From: Clonostachys chloroleuca
Lineage: Eukaryota > Ascomycota > Sordariomycetes > Hypocreales > Bionectriaceae
Assembly (NCBI GenBank): GCA_037952775.1
Contig: JBANAY010000003.1
Location: forward strand, 3,100,001 to 3,164,000
Direction: 5' to 3'
Length of the DNA stretch: 64,000 nucleotides
The notes below the pieces were generated by a model. It ran no database searches, had not been told where the DNA came from, and saw only the letters and a program-made list of their open reading frames with translations. This document shows positions 37,305 to 46,800 of the stretch, one piece after another. Each line of letters starts with the position of its first letter. Within the stretch, counting starts at the first letter, position 1. The translations under genes were made by a program, and so were the position numbers.

Positions 37305-38597
37305 GCAACGACGAAATGCCATGCGAAATGATGGTTATATCTAATCGGGGGACTTTTCCATCTGTAAAATATGAATTTCTTGTACTATCATGATACCTCT
37401 TTCTTTCAAGTACCGATAGCATGGCTGGGGAGTCAAGTGGCTGGGGAACAATTATGAAGTCGAATTACGACGAGGCCAAAGTTTACACAAACTGGAGCAC
37501 TATTAAAACTCTCTGAGTTTTAGAAATAAGGGTTTCATGCTGGATCTTTTACTCCAGCTGGGGACAATCACTTAACGAAATATTATCACGCTCATCCAAA
37601 TGGTCAGAACAACAGGTGCAACCGCGAAGTGCCTCGTGTGAGACGATATTTTGTATCTAGTCAAACGGTCTGTCAGCAATGTGAGACGGCATGGTGAAAC
37701 CCGTTGCCGCGATTGATCGAACGGTCCACCCTGTAATCACCCACACGGTTCGTTCTTCAGCGTGGTAGGGCAGAGTTACGCGTAACCTATGCTCAGACGA
37801 ATCATGATACTGAACATTATTCGTGGCTTTGTATTCCGTGCACTGAGCTATCTGGACCCTTGAGTTGAGGTGGACGCAAGACTCACCATCTACGAGTGAT
37901 CACATGCAATGCATCCATGACGAAACGAAACAAGAGCCAGCAAATAAACTCAGCATAAGACGTCATGGCACGTGAAATTTCATCCTGGCTGCCGATGGTG
38001 CCAAAATCCCGTGTCTTGAGCCGCGTTCGAGGGGCTTCTTCCTAAGAAACCCACTGTTCCAGATGGAAGATCGATTATTCCCTCACAGAAGGCTGCAGGA
38101 GCTACTGGATGCAGGCACGGCTAGCACTTGCGGCTTTACATGGCGTGCAAGGGAGCAGGTGGCTATTGGCCGGATCGTCCCAGGGGCACCTGCTCGCGGC
38201 CTAGACTGACGTCACGACTTTCCCCACAGGGCCATCTCATCACGATCAACTTCACTGGTTGGCTGGAAGGTGGGCAGAAGCCCCAAACCAAGGGTCCTGT
38301 GCGTGATTGCCTCTGCTCTTTTATGACATCACCGGCAGCCTAGCAGCCACTGTCCAAGGCAAGCATCGGGTGAGCCTATGGTGAGGCGTGGCTACTACAC
38401 AAGGAGATCGGGATGTTGGTGCATCACACCTGCTCCGTGATTCAGATGGTCCGAAGTATTTATTTTGCCCATTCCCGTGTCTGGAGCTCAGAAATCACTT
38501 CTTCCATCATCATCACTTCAATCCTCAAAAACAATCCAAGACTTCTATTTCACACCAACACTTTTAAGATCCAAGATTATCCTTCAACTTAGCAAAC
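37305..38597. other. Intergenic region with stress-type promoter elements
   Basis: Contains the 3' end of nfs1 and the promoter of the CsbD-like gene. In the promoter I see a CRE octamer at 38207-38214, a GACGTCA half-CRE at 37959-37965, an E-box CACGTG at 37969-37974, an AGGGG stress-type pentamer near 38181, and a TATA-like TATTTATTTT near 38458. No gene. Confidence 0.6.
38207..38214. promoter_or_regulatory. CRE octamer TGACGTCA upstream of the CsbD-like stress gene
   Basis: Exact consensus for Atf1/Sko1-type bZIP factors, about 390 bases upstream of the ATG at 38598. Role inferred from motif and from the stress-type gene downstream. Confidence 0.55.
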
Positions 38598-39216
38598 ATG
38601 TCTGACAACACTCAACCTTCCACTCTCAAGTCGCTCGCCGACTCTACCATCGGTGCCGTCCAGTCCACTATTGGGAGCCTCACTGGCAACACCCAAGACC
38701 AGGTCAAGGGCGAGGCCCGCGAGAAGAAGGCTGATGCTGAATACGACGCTTCACACGCCACCGCTAAGGTTCCAGGTGCTGCTATCTCGGGCTCTGGCGC
38801 TGTCACCCGCGACAACTCTGATCGCACCAACGGCTCATGGAACCAGACCGTCGGTGCCGCAAAGGAGACCGTCGGCGGACTCATCGGCAATGAGGTAACA
38901 ACCACCGCCTTCCCATCCTAAGCTATTTAGATTCATAACTAACTCACAACTCTAGTCACTGAAGACCTCTGGACGACAGCAGAACCTTGAGGGTCAGCAG
39001 CAAGAGGCCAAGGGCCAGCTTAGCGACCTCGGCTCCGGTATCTCTGACCGAGCCTACGGCACAGTCGGCAGCGCTGTCAGCGGACTGACTGGCGACAAGA
39101 AGGGTCAAGCGCACTTCGAGCAGCTGCGTGCTGAGGGCAAGACTCAGCAGCGCGGTGTTGAGCACGACATTCTCAAGAAGGCTGAGGCCGAGGACAAGTA
39201 CCGCGAGAATGTCTAG
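38598..39216 (+). CDS. CsbD-like stress-response protein
   Basis: Two exons, 38598-38894 and 38956-39216 (GT-AG), 185 residues. The protein is hydrophilic and rich in Gly, Ala, Lys, Glu and Gln with repeated short modules: IGAVQSTIGSLTGN, VGAAKETVGGLIGNE, and TVGSAVSGLTGDKKGQ, each followed by charged residues. That is the CsbD pattern. Fungal homologues are small, heat-soluble, usually strongly induced in stationary phase or stress, and one was described as a cruciform-DNA or mismatch-binding protein; the biochemical role is uncertain. No signal peptide or membrane segment. Upstream CRE and stress-like motifs and a strong pyrimidine/TCATCA leader fit an inducible gene. Confidence 0.88.
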
Positions 39217-39509
39217 AGCGAGTGTCTAGAGACGGTGTTCCTCAGATTCCTATTTTGATACCCTAAAACATTACGTGTAACGATGAACGGATTAGCTCTA
39301 GTTAGCTTTGCGAATTGAAACATTTTAACAACCATATCAATCAAGTACACATTAAAGAGATGATTATTCTTGAAGAATTCTATACTGCAAAATTACATGC
39401 TTTGAACGGTTGAAGAGCCCGAAACTAGTTCACTATTCCCAGCGATGTATTGTGCCTTCCTTAGGTATTAACAATTTATCTAGTAGTTGTTCGTATGATA
39501 CTATTTTGG

Positions 39510-40987
39510 TCATTGGATTGTTTGTGGGACTCGAAAACTCCAGGTGGTGGCGCCTATGAGGATAGCCAAACCCACGCCGAAACAAAATGGCAACCCAATC
39601 CAAACTCGTATACCAAGATCAAAAAGTGCACCCATGGAAAGAAAGCAGCATATGAACCCAAGCGTTTCGCCCAGAGCAATCATCCCGAATACGGAGCCAG
39701 TGTTGTAGGTGTCCGGAAGTTGCGATACGATGAGAGATCGGCACAGGGTAGGGACGCCTGAACCCAGGGCGAGGACGACAACTCCGGTTATGACAAGGCC
39801 CTCGCTTGTAATCATCATGAGTGCCAGGGACCCGAACATGAGGAGCGTTACGCTCACTCTCACGAGGACGATGTCGCGCCTGAGCGGGTCCATCCTGTTG
39901 AGAAGGCAGGCGAGGACGGGGAGGATGACGAGGAGGGTGGTTATGGTGCCGGCGCTATTGAGCGAGAGGAGGAGGGACGAGCGCCACAGGGACCAGGAGA
40001 ACTGGAGGGGCATGAGCCGGGTTATGACGTCCGCCTGGGCGCTCGCGAGCGGGATGGCGAGGATGGAGCCTGGGAGGAGGGCGATGGCCGGGCGGGAGAA
40101 GAGGAAGCGGAGGGCGGCGCGGGTCGACTTGGTAGGCTGCCTGCCGTCATTTCCCAGGTTCTCAGAAACAGGAGGGCTGATTGGGAGGGTTTCCGGGGTG
40201 AAGAGGGTGAGGGAGAGTCCACCAGCGAAGATCAGGGCGAGTGACACCCAGAGTGGTATCCATGGGGACAGCTCCATGAGGTAGCCTGCGAGGATCGGCG
40301 ACGTGGCTTGCCCGGCGATGACCGCGGCTGATATGCACTGGAACCACATGACGCTAAAGGTATCGGTTAGTTTGGAGAGTTGGTTTGGTTGGGGGCGGGT
40401 GCTCACCGTCTGGCTGCTGGGATGATGTCTGATATCAGGGCGAAGACCATGGACTCTGCCATGCTCCTCCCTCCGCCGATCAGAAGAGGGACTCCGGAAC
40501 CCCAGATTGCAGTGAGAGGAACTCTGGGGGACATCCAAATAACGAAATCGGCATAGGCTTGCGAGAGAAACAAGCCAACTACGCTTAATCCGAGAACTGG
40601 GACGCGGCCGATGCGATCTGAAAGGATACCGAACGGTAGGGCGACCAGCGCGCCTGGGCCAGGGGGAAAAGAAAATATCATTAGATACTAGGTCGCTAAC
40701 ACATCTCGGGCGTACACCTGAAACTCACCTCCAACGGTGGTCGAAATCAAGCTGCCGGTTGTGACCAGGTTGAGTTGCTGCTGGATTGCGTCGGCATGGC
40801 AGTCGCTCTCCGGGAGCAGCGAATACGACGCAATTCCGAGTTTCTTTTTGCAGATGACGTCCTGCATCAGCCTCAGCGATGGGAGATTGCTCAGCGACAA
40901 GCCCAGCTGCGTGACGAAGAGCACGAGACAGAGGAACGGCAGGAGGAACCTCCTGCCGACGCCGCAGCGGGAGTCAATCCTGGCCAT
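39510..40987 (-). CDS. MFS transporter
   Basis: Three exons on the minus strand: 40987-40729, 40653-40407 and 40353-39510 (GT-AG), 449 residues. The N-terminus has TM1 (about 12-33) and an extracellular loop with two Cys before TM2. The TM2-3 loop DRIGRVP is the MFS signature; a second one, RRDIV, follows the central loop (about 215-240). The C-terminal half has SLIVSQLPDTYNTGSVFG, often seen in fungal MFS proteins of uncertain substrate. Expected in the plasma membrane or vacuole. It is not flanked by biosynthetic genes, so I do not call a secondary-metabolite cluster. A perfect 24-bp palindrome lies 340 bases upstream. Confidence 0.8.
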
Positions 40988-42490
40988 AGTTTAATGTAGG
41001 TCCGTCACGCGCCCTCGTGGCAGTTTCTTTGCTTCTGCGGGCTTGCGTCTAGCTTATTCTTAGCGGCCTGTTGGCGCGTGGTAGAAGATGACCTGTCGGT
41101 TTTTCTTGTTCGTGATGGCCTCACAATCCAGCCCGTGCTGAGGAGGGGGGGACTAGGAGAGGGCGGGACTTAGGAGAGGGCACTATTTAAACCTGGGTGG
41201 CCTCCTATTGTCCTTCTGTTTTTTGAAAATTTTCCCATTCTCTGTCGTTTCTTATTCATTTTGTTTCTTGTTTCTGGGGTGAATGGGCTGAGGACGAGGT
41301 GAGAAGCGCCCACATAATTTCTTTTCTTTCGTTCAGCTGGCTGAACGAAATCGATAACGGTATGTCCCCCCATTTGTGAATTATCTCGAATTATGAGAGA
41401 GCAAAGATATTTAACACTGATAATGACAGAACACTGTAGTCGGAGTTTGAGGTAATGCGTTGATCGCAGCCAGCCTCACCACGCTCGCCGTCGGCGTCTC
41501 GTCTCCGCTACAAGCAGACGTGATCGATTTTTATTTATTACACTTGATCCCAAATAATACATCCCCGGGGCTGGCCCCCTTCTTTTCTTGGAAGACGCTT
41601 GATTCCAGAGTGCGGCGAGCGGTGGTTCTGCTTGGGGGCTTGATACGACGCTGGCGCGTGGTTCCCCGTCTTTTACTTCAGCGGGGGCGGCAGTCTGCCT
41701 TCCCCAGGATGTGCGCAGGGGAGCATGTCCAATGTGGGAGCTGCGGGGTCATCTCAAACAAGATACTGGAGGCATGTGTGACAAAAGTCGCGTTGGGATA
41801 TTGCTTCGAGAAGGACCTGTCCGGGGTGAGGAAGGACGAGTCGTGCTCATCGTGTCGGCCTGGCAGCTCGACGACGCTGGTCTTCGGCACAAAGAAAACA
41901 AGGCCTTGACGGGGCTTCCGAGTGTTTTGTTGGTCTATTTCTGAATATCTTTCCAGGACTAACTAGATAATACCTAATTCAAAGGGGCAGACAATGTGGT
42001 CTTTGTCCTACCTACCGTGTCTAGTTAGTAGGTGCCCTGATTTAATAAAGATCCCAAAGATACATTACAAAACTTCTAAACATCCATGCAGGGAAATACC
42101 GCTGGTCGTGACAATTACCAAGTTTAAAATAACCCTCTGCGGCCATTAGCTTCTTGGCTGATCATTGTCGGGTCAATTCCTTCCAAATTGAATGTCACAT
42201 TGACGCCAACCTCTCTGTGCCAGCCAGAATCTACGGTGGAAGGAGAGCGACCTGTGCCCATCCCAAACAATTCCTGTACCCTTCCCAGACCATGCAAGTA
42301 GTATTGCCATTCAGATGCACCACGACATATAAATAGCGACTTGGCCATTGAGCAGCTTTGGATAAATCTTGAATTTATTTATTTATTTACTCGCATAATA
42401 TCACCTAGAATTTCAACAATTAATACTCATCCTCAAGTTTGGCCGTTGAGCTTTGTATCTCACTAATTGTATTATCTCTACGCCTCAGTT
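40988..42490. other. Intergenic region with promoter palindrome
   Basis: Divergent promoter region for the MFS gene (-) and the kinase-like gene (+). It contains a TATA-like TATTTAAA near 41185, a near-duplicate AGGAGAGGGC element at 41153-41180, the palindrome at 41327-41350, and an AT-rich stretch near 42370. A minus-strand reading at 41678-41890 is open but lacks an ATG. Confidence 0.55.
41327..41350. promoter_or_regulatory. Perfect 11-bp inverted repeat, operator-like
   Basis: Arms TTTCGTTCAGC and GCTGAACGAAA are separated by two bases. It lies 340 bases upstream of the MFS start on the minus strand. A dimer-binding site is a reasonable guess; no factor known to me fits. Confidence 0.5.
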
Positions 42491-43831
42491 ATGGCTGCTG
42501 AGGTACCTTCACAGGCACCTCAGACCTATGGGTTCCCCCTGTATCCGGAATTGCCCCAGTCTGGGTCTGACTTGATACCCCTGCCGCGGTTCGTCAAGGG
42601 CCCAACGCTGAAGCCGTTTGACTTCCAGGGCCCTCAACAAATAGAATTCCTGGACCATCTTGGGCAAGGCTTGCATTCGCATGTTGTCAAGGTCAAGATT
42701 TTGGGGCAGATATACGCGCTAAAACTCGTAAGCCTCATCTGGAAATCGAACTTGCGTGGACAAGCTAGTACCGTGCTAACTACCCTGTACCTACCTAGTT
42801 CATGTTCTCACCAGAGATGGAGTGGTTTGGCCCCGGACTCTCTGATGAATACGACGAAAAGAACCGCGCGGAAGTAACCGCTTTCTACGAGTACCTGGAC
42901 CCGTTCAACAGCGAGTGCCGTGCATTTGGCCGCCTCCACGAGTCCGGCCACTCTGAGCTGGCAGTCGAGTGCTATGGTTATGTGCTCCTCGACGAGGATC
43001 ATGAACGCGCCCTGAGGGACCGTTTCCCCGGCCGCAAACTCGAGAAGCTTTTCCAAGATAACCCCGGAAGTCGGCGCCGGGGCTTCCTGACCAAAGGCGG
43101 TAGGCCACCTCCCATCCGAGCCATTGTAAAGGAGTTTGGAACTGGCATGGACAGGTTGCGGAACCGCCAAATGAGCAAGGCCCTCAAGGATATGATCCAA
43201 TTGCACCAGCTTGGTATAATCGGAATCGATGTGGCCAAGCGACAATTCATCAATGGCAAGCTCTGCGACTTCAGCACCGCCATGACCACCCCCATTTTGC
43301 CATGAATCCTGAGCTGAACCCACTCCTTACCCCCTGGGAATCTCTAGGATGGAGTTTGATCTTTTCCTTTTCAGCGCGGATGACTTTGGGGCCTTTGACG
43401 AAATGATTTGGGAATGGAATTATCGCAACAAGCTCCAGAAGGACCAAGTCTCAGTCAAGGCATTTCCCCAGCTGTATGGATACCCCGGCACCCACAATTT
43501 GAGAAGGAAAGTATCACCGGCAACCAGGGAGCGTGTCTTTACCCTTGCTGACCCAAGGCTCTACGACTGGAGGGTATCTGCCCGTGGGAGGGATGAGAGT
43601 TCGGCTGAGGGACTAGCCAATGGTCAGAGCTCAAAGGGTAGTAGTAGCTCTGGCCGGTCTGTTGCAAAGGTCTCCAAGACCCGCCGAAAATTCAAAAAGC
43701 CACCTCGATGGTACTATGAAGGGAGCAAGGAGAACATGGCGAGAATGGGAAGGTCAAGGAGCGGCGTGCGCTACTTCGAATGGGCGTTTAAACGTGGCTT
43801 CTTTGTTCCAACGATCCCGCCACCTAGGTAG
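42491..43831 (+). CDS. Kinase-like / FTA2-type fungal protein, frame broken twice
   Basis: Exon 1 is 42491-42727 and exon 2 starts at 42799 (GT-AG). Visible signs of a protein-kinase-like fold: glycine-rich LGQGLHSHVVKVKI, the ALKL lysine strand, a catalytic-loop-like GIDVAKRQF and LCDFSTA in place of DFG. The C-terminal part has DPRLYDWRV and RPPRWYY-like segments (here KPPRWYY) seen in a fungal family related to the FTA2 kinetochore domain. The frame breaks twice: near 43289-43293 and near 43330-43334, both five-C runs. Adding one C to each restores one 423-residue protein ending at 43831, with the joint reading LTPLGISRMEFD. Broken by errors or mutation; a true decayed gene is possible. 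Convergent to the unknown gene at 44849. Confidence 0.6.
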
Positions 43832-44848
43832 GATGAGTGCTCCTTCCTCTTCGAAGGCACAGCAGGTTACTGCGTTACTTTAAAGGGGCATTTCCAATTG
43901 TTTGTTCTGGTTTCCAAAATGCTGAACCCCAGGGTTAGAGTAAAGGCTTCACGATCCAAACCATTCCTGCAGTTGGCTTGCCCTCCACACGCAGGCATTT
44001 GTCACTGCAGCTGCGGAAATCTGGGCGCGAACATTTCAGTAAGCTTTTGGGAAGATTCATCATTTTGACTGTTTAAGTACTTCTTTATTCTTCCTTTTTT
44101 TAATTGGGTAATTGTTTACATCCTTTTTCGTACCCCCCTCTCTCTTAGCTAGGTACCTCCTATTGTTTAATTGTCGACCAACGCATGTGTATGTGGCACT
44201 CAAATGTTTCCCTATGTTGTTTAGGTTGGCCAGACCTTTCCTTTTTCTCGACTGACCCAAGTGCTTCTTATCTCTAATCTAACTATATCTACCTCTCTTT
44301 CCTCGGTAACGACCCATACTGTCGGGCGAAAGCTAAGTGGGTGAAACAACGACATCACACAGGTATTTATTCCGTGTCGATCACGTAACATTAGCTTAAT
44401 ATTTTTTTAATTGGCAGTCTTTGACTGACACAATATCGTGTCATATATTCACCTATTCACACTGACTATGTAATTTTTTTTTTACCTAGATATCAGGTCA
44501 TACTATTAGGGATCACACTTCCTGACCCTCTCTTGGGGACAACCTTTTGCAGGACTCAAAATCCTCCCTTCTCTAGGCTTAGAGAGTTATGCGCACTTGT
44601 TATTCATTGCATATCTTACCATCAGCTATTCGTACTATTATTGAGGGGTTCCAAACACTGGTAACCACACAATAGTTCCATTACACAGTTCATAGACACA
44701 ACCAATACAATAACGAGTGACATCATCGTCTATTACGCGGTTTGTCTGGGTATTTTGCTGGTTATTGTTGATAATTACACAATAACTACCTAAACCAATA
44801 ACGAATCCCCCACGCTCTGTGGGTTCGACCCCCGCCCCCTGACAAGCC
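43832..44848. other. Convergent intergenic region
   Basis: AT-rich spacer between the converging 3' ends. Near 44820 a GGGTTCGACCC motif resembles a tRNA T-arm, but no cloverleaf can be built around it. Nothing else. Confidence 0.5.
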
Positions 44849-45871
44849 CTATTCTTGATACCCAGTTTGATGAGGATCGTAGAACGAATAACCTTGAGAC
44901 TCATCAAACTCCATCTGCTGCCAGTTGAAGCCATCGCCAAAAGTCATACTGCTTGCAAACTCCGAGTTTGCATCGTAGGTGCCCCCGATGCAGTCCAGGT
45001 TGTGTGCGGGTCTCGTGTTCGCGCCACTCGGGGGGTTCGGGTTGACCTCTGGATGGGCACCGTTCGCCTGGTGGTCGTTGTTGGCCACGGTTTCTCCTGC
45101 AGAGACCGATCCATCCGGCCGCGGCGCCTCCATTTTGGGTCCGATGACGGAGTCCTTGCTGCGTGGCATGGCCATCACGCCCTCTCCGGAAAGTACCATG
45201 GGGATTTCCATGACCTCTGCCTCCCAAACTTTGTCTGTGCAGCTGAAGCGGCAAGCAAGGACTTCATTGTCAGTCTGGATATACCCGTGGCGGGCATTGG
45301 CCAAGTTGCATGCATGCGCCAGTTGCATCACGGGGTTTTGGTGCTTCGAGGCTATGCGGTGATCAATAGCTGTCGAAAGCGCTTCCCCTTGGAACTTTAG
45401 GCTTGTGGTCCCTAGACCCACGACAAGGTTTCGATTTGGGGAGCCAACAAGCTTGATCAGATGGCTGACCTTGGTTAATGGATGCGCGTTTGGAATCCGG
45501 GGGTCCTCATGGACATGCTCAAGGTGCCGGCCTGGGGCCAGTCCCAACGTAGACCGGCCGAGTTCCAGGGCAGGCTTGAGGACGGCAACGTTCCAGGCAA
45601 ATATCTGGTCGATGTCATTCTCAGCGTTGATTGATATGTTGGAAAGTTGCTCTCTGGCTTGGGGGATAGCGATATCCGCCGAAAGGGACCTTTTCAACAA
45701 GTTGCCATAATCCTTGTTCAGTGTTTCTATATTGAAATCATCCCATCTCTTGATCTTTTTGTCGAGCTCCGGCCATTTCTTGCCTTTAGTGCTTTTACTA
45801 GCCGTAGTGTTGCACGCGATGGTAGGTTTAATTTGGGTGAGCAGCTCTCGTAGAGTCGTTTGACCAGGCAT
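44849..45871 (-). CDS. Hypothetical protein, possible nuclease-like fold
   Basis: Single-exon ATG frame of 340 residues, no recognised name. Residues about 1-110 are helical (LRELLTQIKP, DDFNIETLNKDYGNLL). Residues about 155-235 have VVGLGTTSLKF, a QLAHACNLANARHGYIQTDNEVLACRFSC-like block split as QLAHACNLANA and RHGYIQTDNEV, then WEAEVMEIPM. This resembles a region in fungal hypothetical proteins sometimes assigned to the PD-(D/E)XK-like superfamily, where an Arg-Tyr/His-Gly-Phe/Tyr-Ile pattern precedes a strand; that assignment is a guess. The last 90 residues are Pro/Asn/Gly/Gln-rich and disordered, ending near a Tyr-rich tail. No signal peptide or membrane segment. It stands beside the kinase-like gene in an otherwise gene-poor stretch. 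Confidence 0.6.
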   Translation of the reverse strand: MPGQTTLRELLTQIKPTIACNTTASKSTKGKKWPELDKKIKRWDDFNIETLNKDYGNLLKRSLSADIAIPQAREQLSNISINAENDIDQIFAWNVAVLKPALELGRSTLGLAPGRHLEHVHEDPRIPNAHPLTKVSHLIKLVGSPNRNLVVGLGTTSLKFQGEALSTAIDHRIASKHQNPVMQLAHACNLANARHGYIQTDNEVLACRFSCTDKVWEAEVMEIPMVLSGEGVMAMPRSKDSVIGPKMEAPRPDGSVSAGETVANNDHQANGAHPEVNPNPPSGANTRPAHNLDCIGGTYDANSEFASSMTFGDGFNWQQMEFDESQGYSFYDPHQTGYQE

Positions 45872-46481
45872 CTCTTCGGGTCTTGGGTGTGAATGAATGT
45901 TGCGTATGTATAGATGGCTTGAAGTTTGTTGGGATCAGGGGAATCTAATGTTGTGAAGTGATGTTGATATCATAAGATTGAAAACCTTTCCTGGTCAGAG
46001 GAATTGCGGCTGCTTTATATAAAGGGAGGGAATCTTGGGGTGATACAAACAAAGAATTACAGCACAAGTAGCTTTTGTACCTAGTGTACCTAGTATTCCC
46101 CTCCAGAGGGTTTACAAAGATGCCCCTGAGGGAGTAACTTACTATCGTTTGATAGTCTAATCCTTCCTTTTCTTTTTATGGCACACCCATAACCTCCAGT
46201 GTTGAATGTCAAGACAATACCAATACAACGTCAAAACAATCAATCAGTAATATTTACAATATTAGGCGTAGAATCATAATCATCTATTTTCTTATTATTG
46301 TGTTTAGTATTATTGATATGAAAATGAGGTCCTTGACTTGCGTGAACAGAGCTTTGGTGTGCCATGTTTTATGCCACTCGCTTGATTGTCTCCATACCAT
46401 CAACCCATCTAGCCACTAGGATGCAATTCCAACCCCCTTTCACTGGTGTCACCTGTAGCTGTCCATGGGTCGGAACCAGCA

Positions 46482-46800
46482 ATTGTGTTGTGATCTTACG
46501 GTGTTTCATAGCCGTGGATGCAGCAGTCCGTATACTAATGCCAGCAGCTAATGTTGTGTTCCCCAGACCCTCCACGGCGGTCATCCAGATGCCCATCACC
46601 GACACCAACAAATTTATTGTGATTCCCAGATCCTGCAGGGCTAGTGACGCAGCTGCCCATATGCTGATATTTGCAAGCCTGCTGTCTCCTCCGAATCAGG
46701 CTTCATGGCTAATCAACACCGACAAGTCTGATGTGATCTCGGAGCTTCCATGGTCAGCGATGCAGCAGCGTGCTCGCCAAGATGCAGCAGCCCGAGGATC
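46482..46800 (-). repeat. Three degenerate tandem units of about 110-130 bp, possible repeat-protein relic
   Basis: Units start near 46482, 46611 and 46724 on the plus strand and share a core of the form TGTGATC, about 20 variable bases, then GTGGATGCAGCAG. Spacing is 129 and 113 bases. On the minus strand two units read GISIRTAASTAMKHRKITTQLL and ISIWAAASLALQDLGITINLL, which resembles the Ala-rich repeat found C-terminal in large fungal ankyrin-type proteins. The third unit is out of frame. Interpretation is tentative. Confidence 0.5.

Noticed and set aside
41678..41890. Minus-strand frame between the MFS and kinase-like genes
   Set aside because: Opens at GTG and shows no domain; composition alone is not enough.
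44815..44835. tRNA T-arm-like GGGTTCGACCC motif
   Set aside because: No A-box, acceptor stem or anticodon arm can be placed at the right distances on either strand.
39510..45871. Secondary-metabolite cluster around the MFS gene
   Set aside because: No polyketide, peptide or terpene synthase, P450 or other tailoring enzyme is present nearby.
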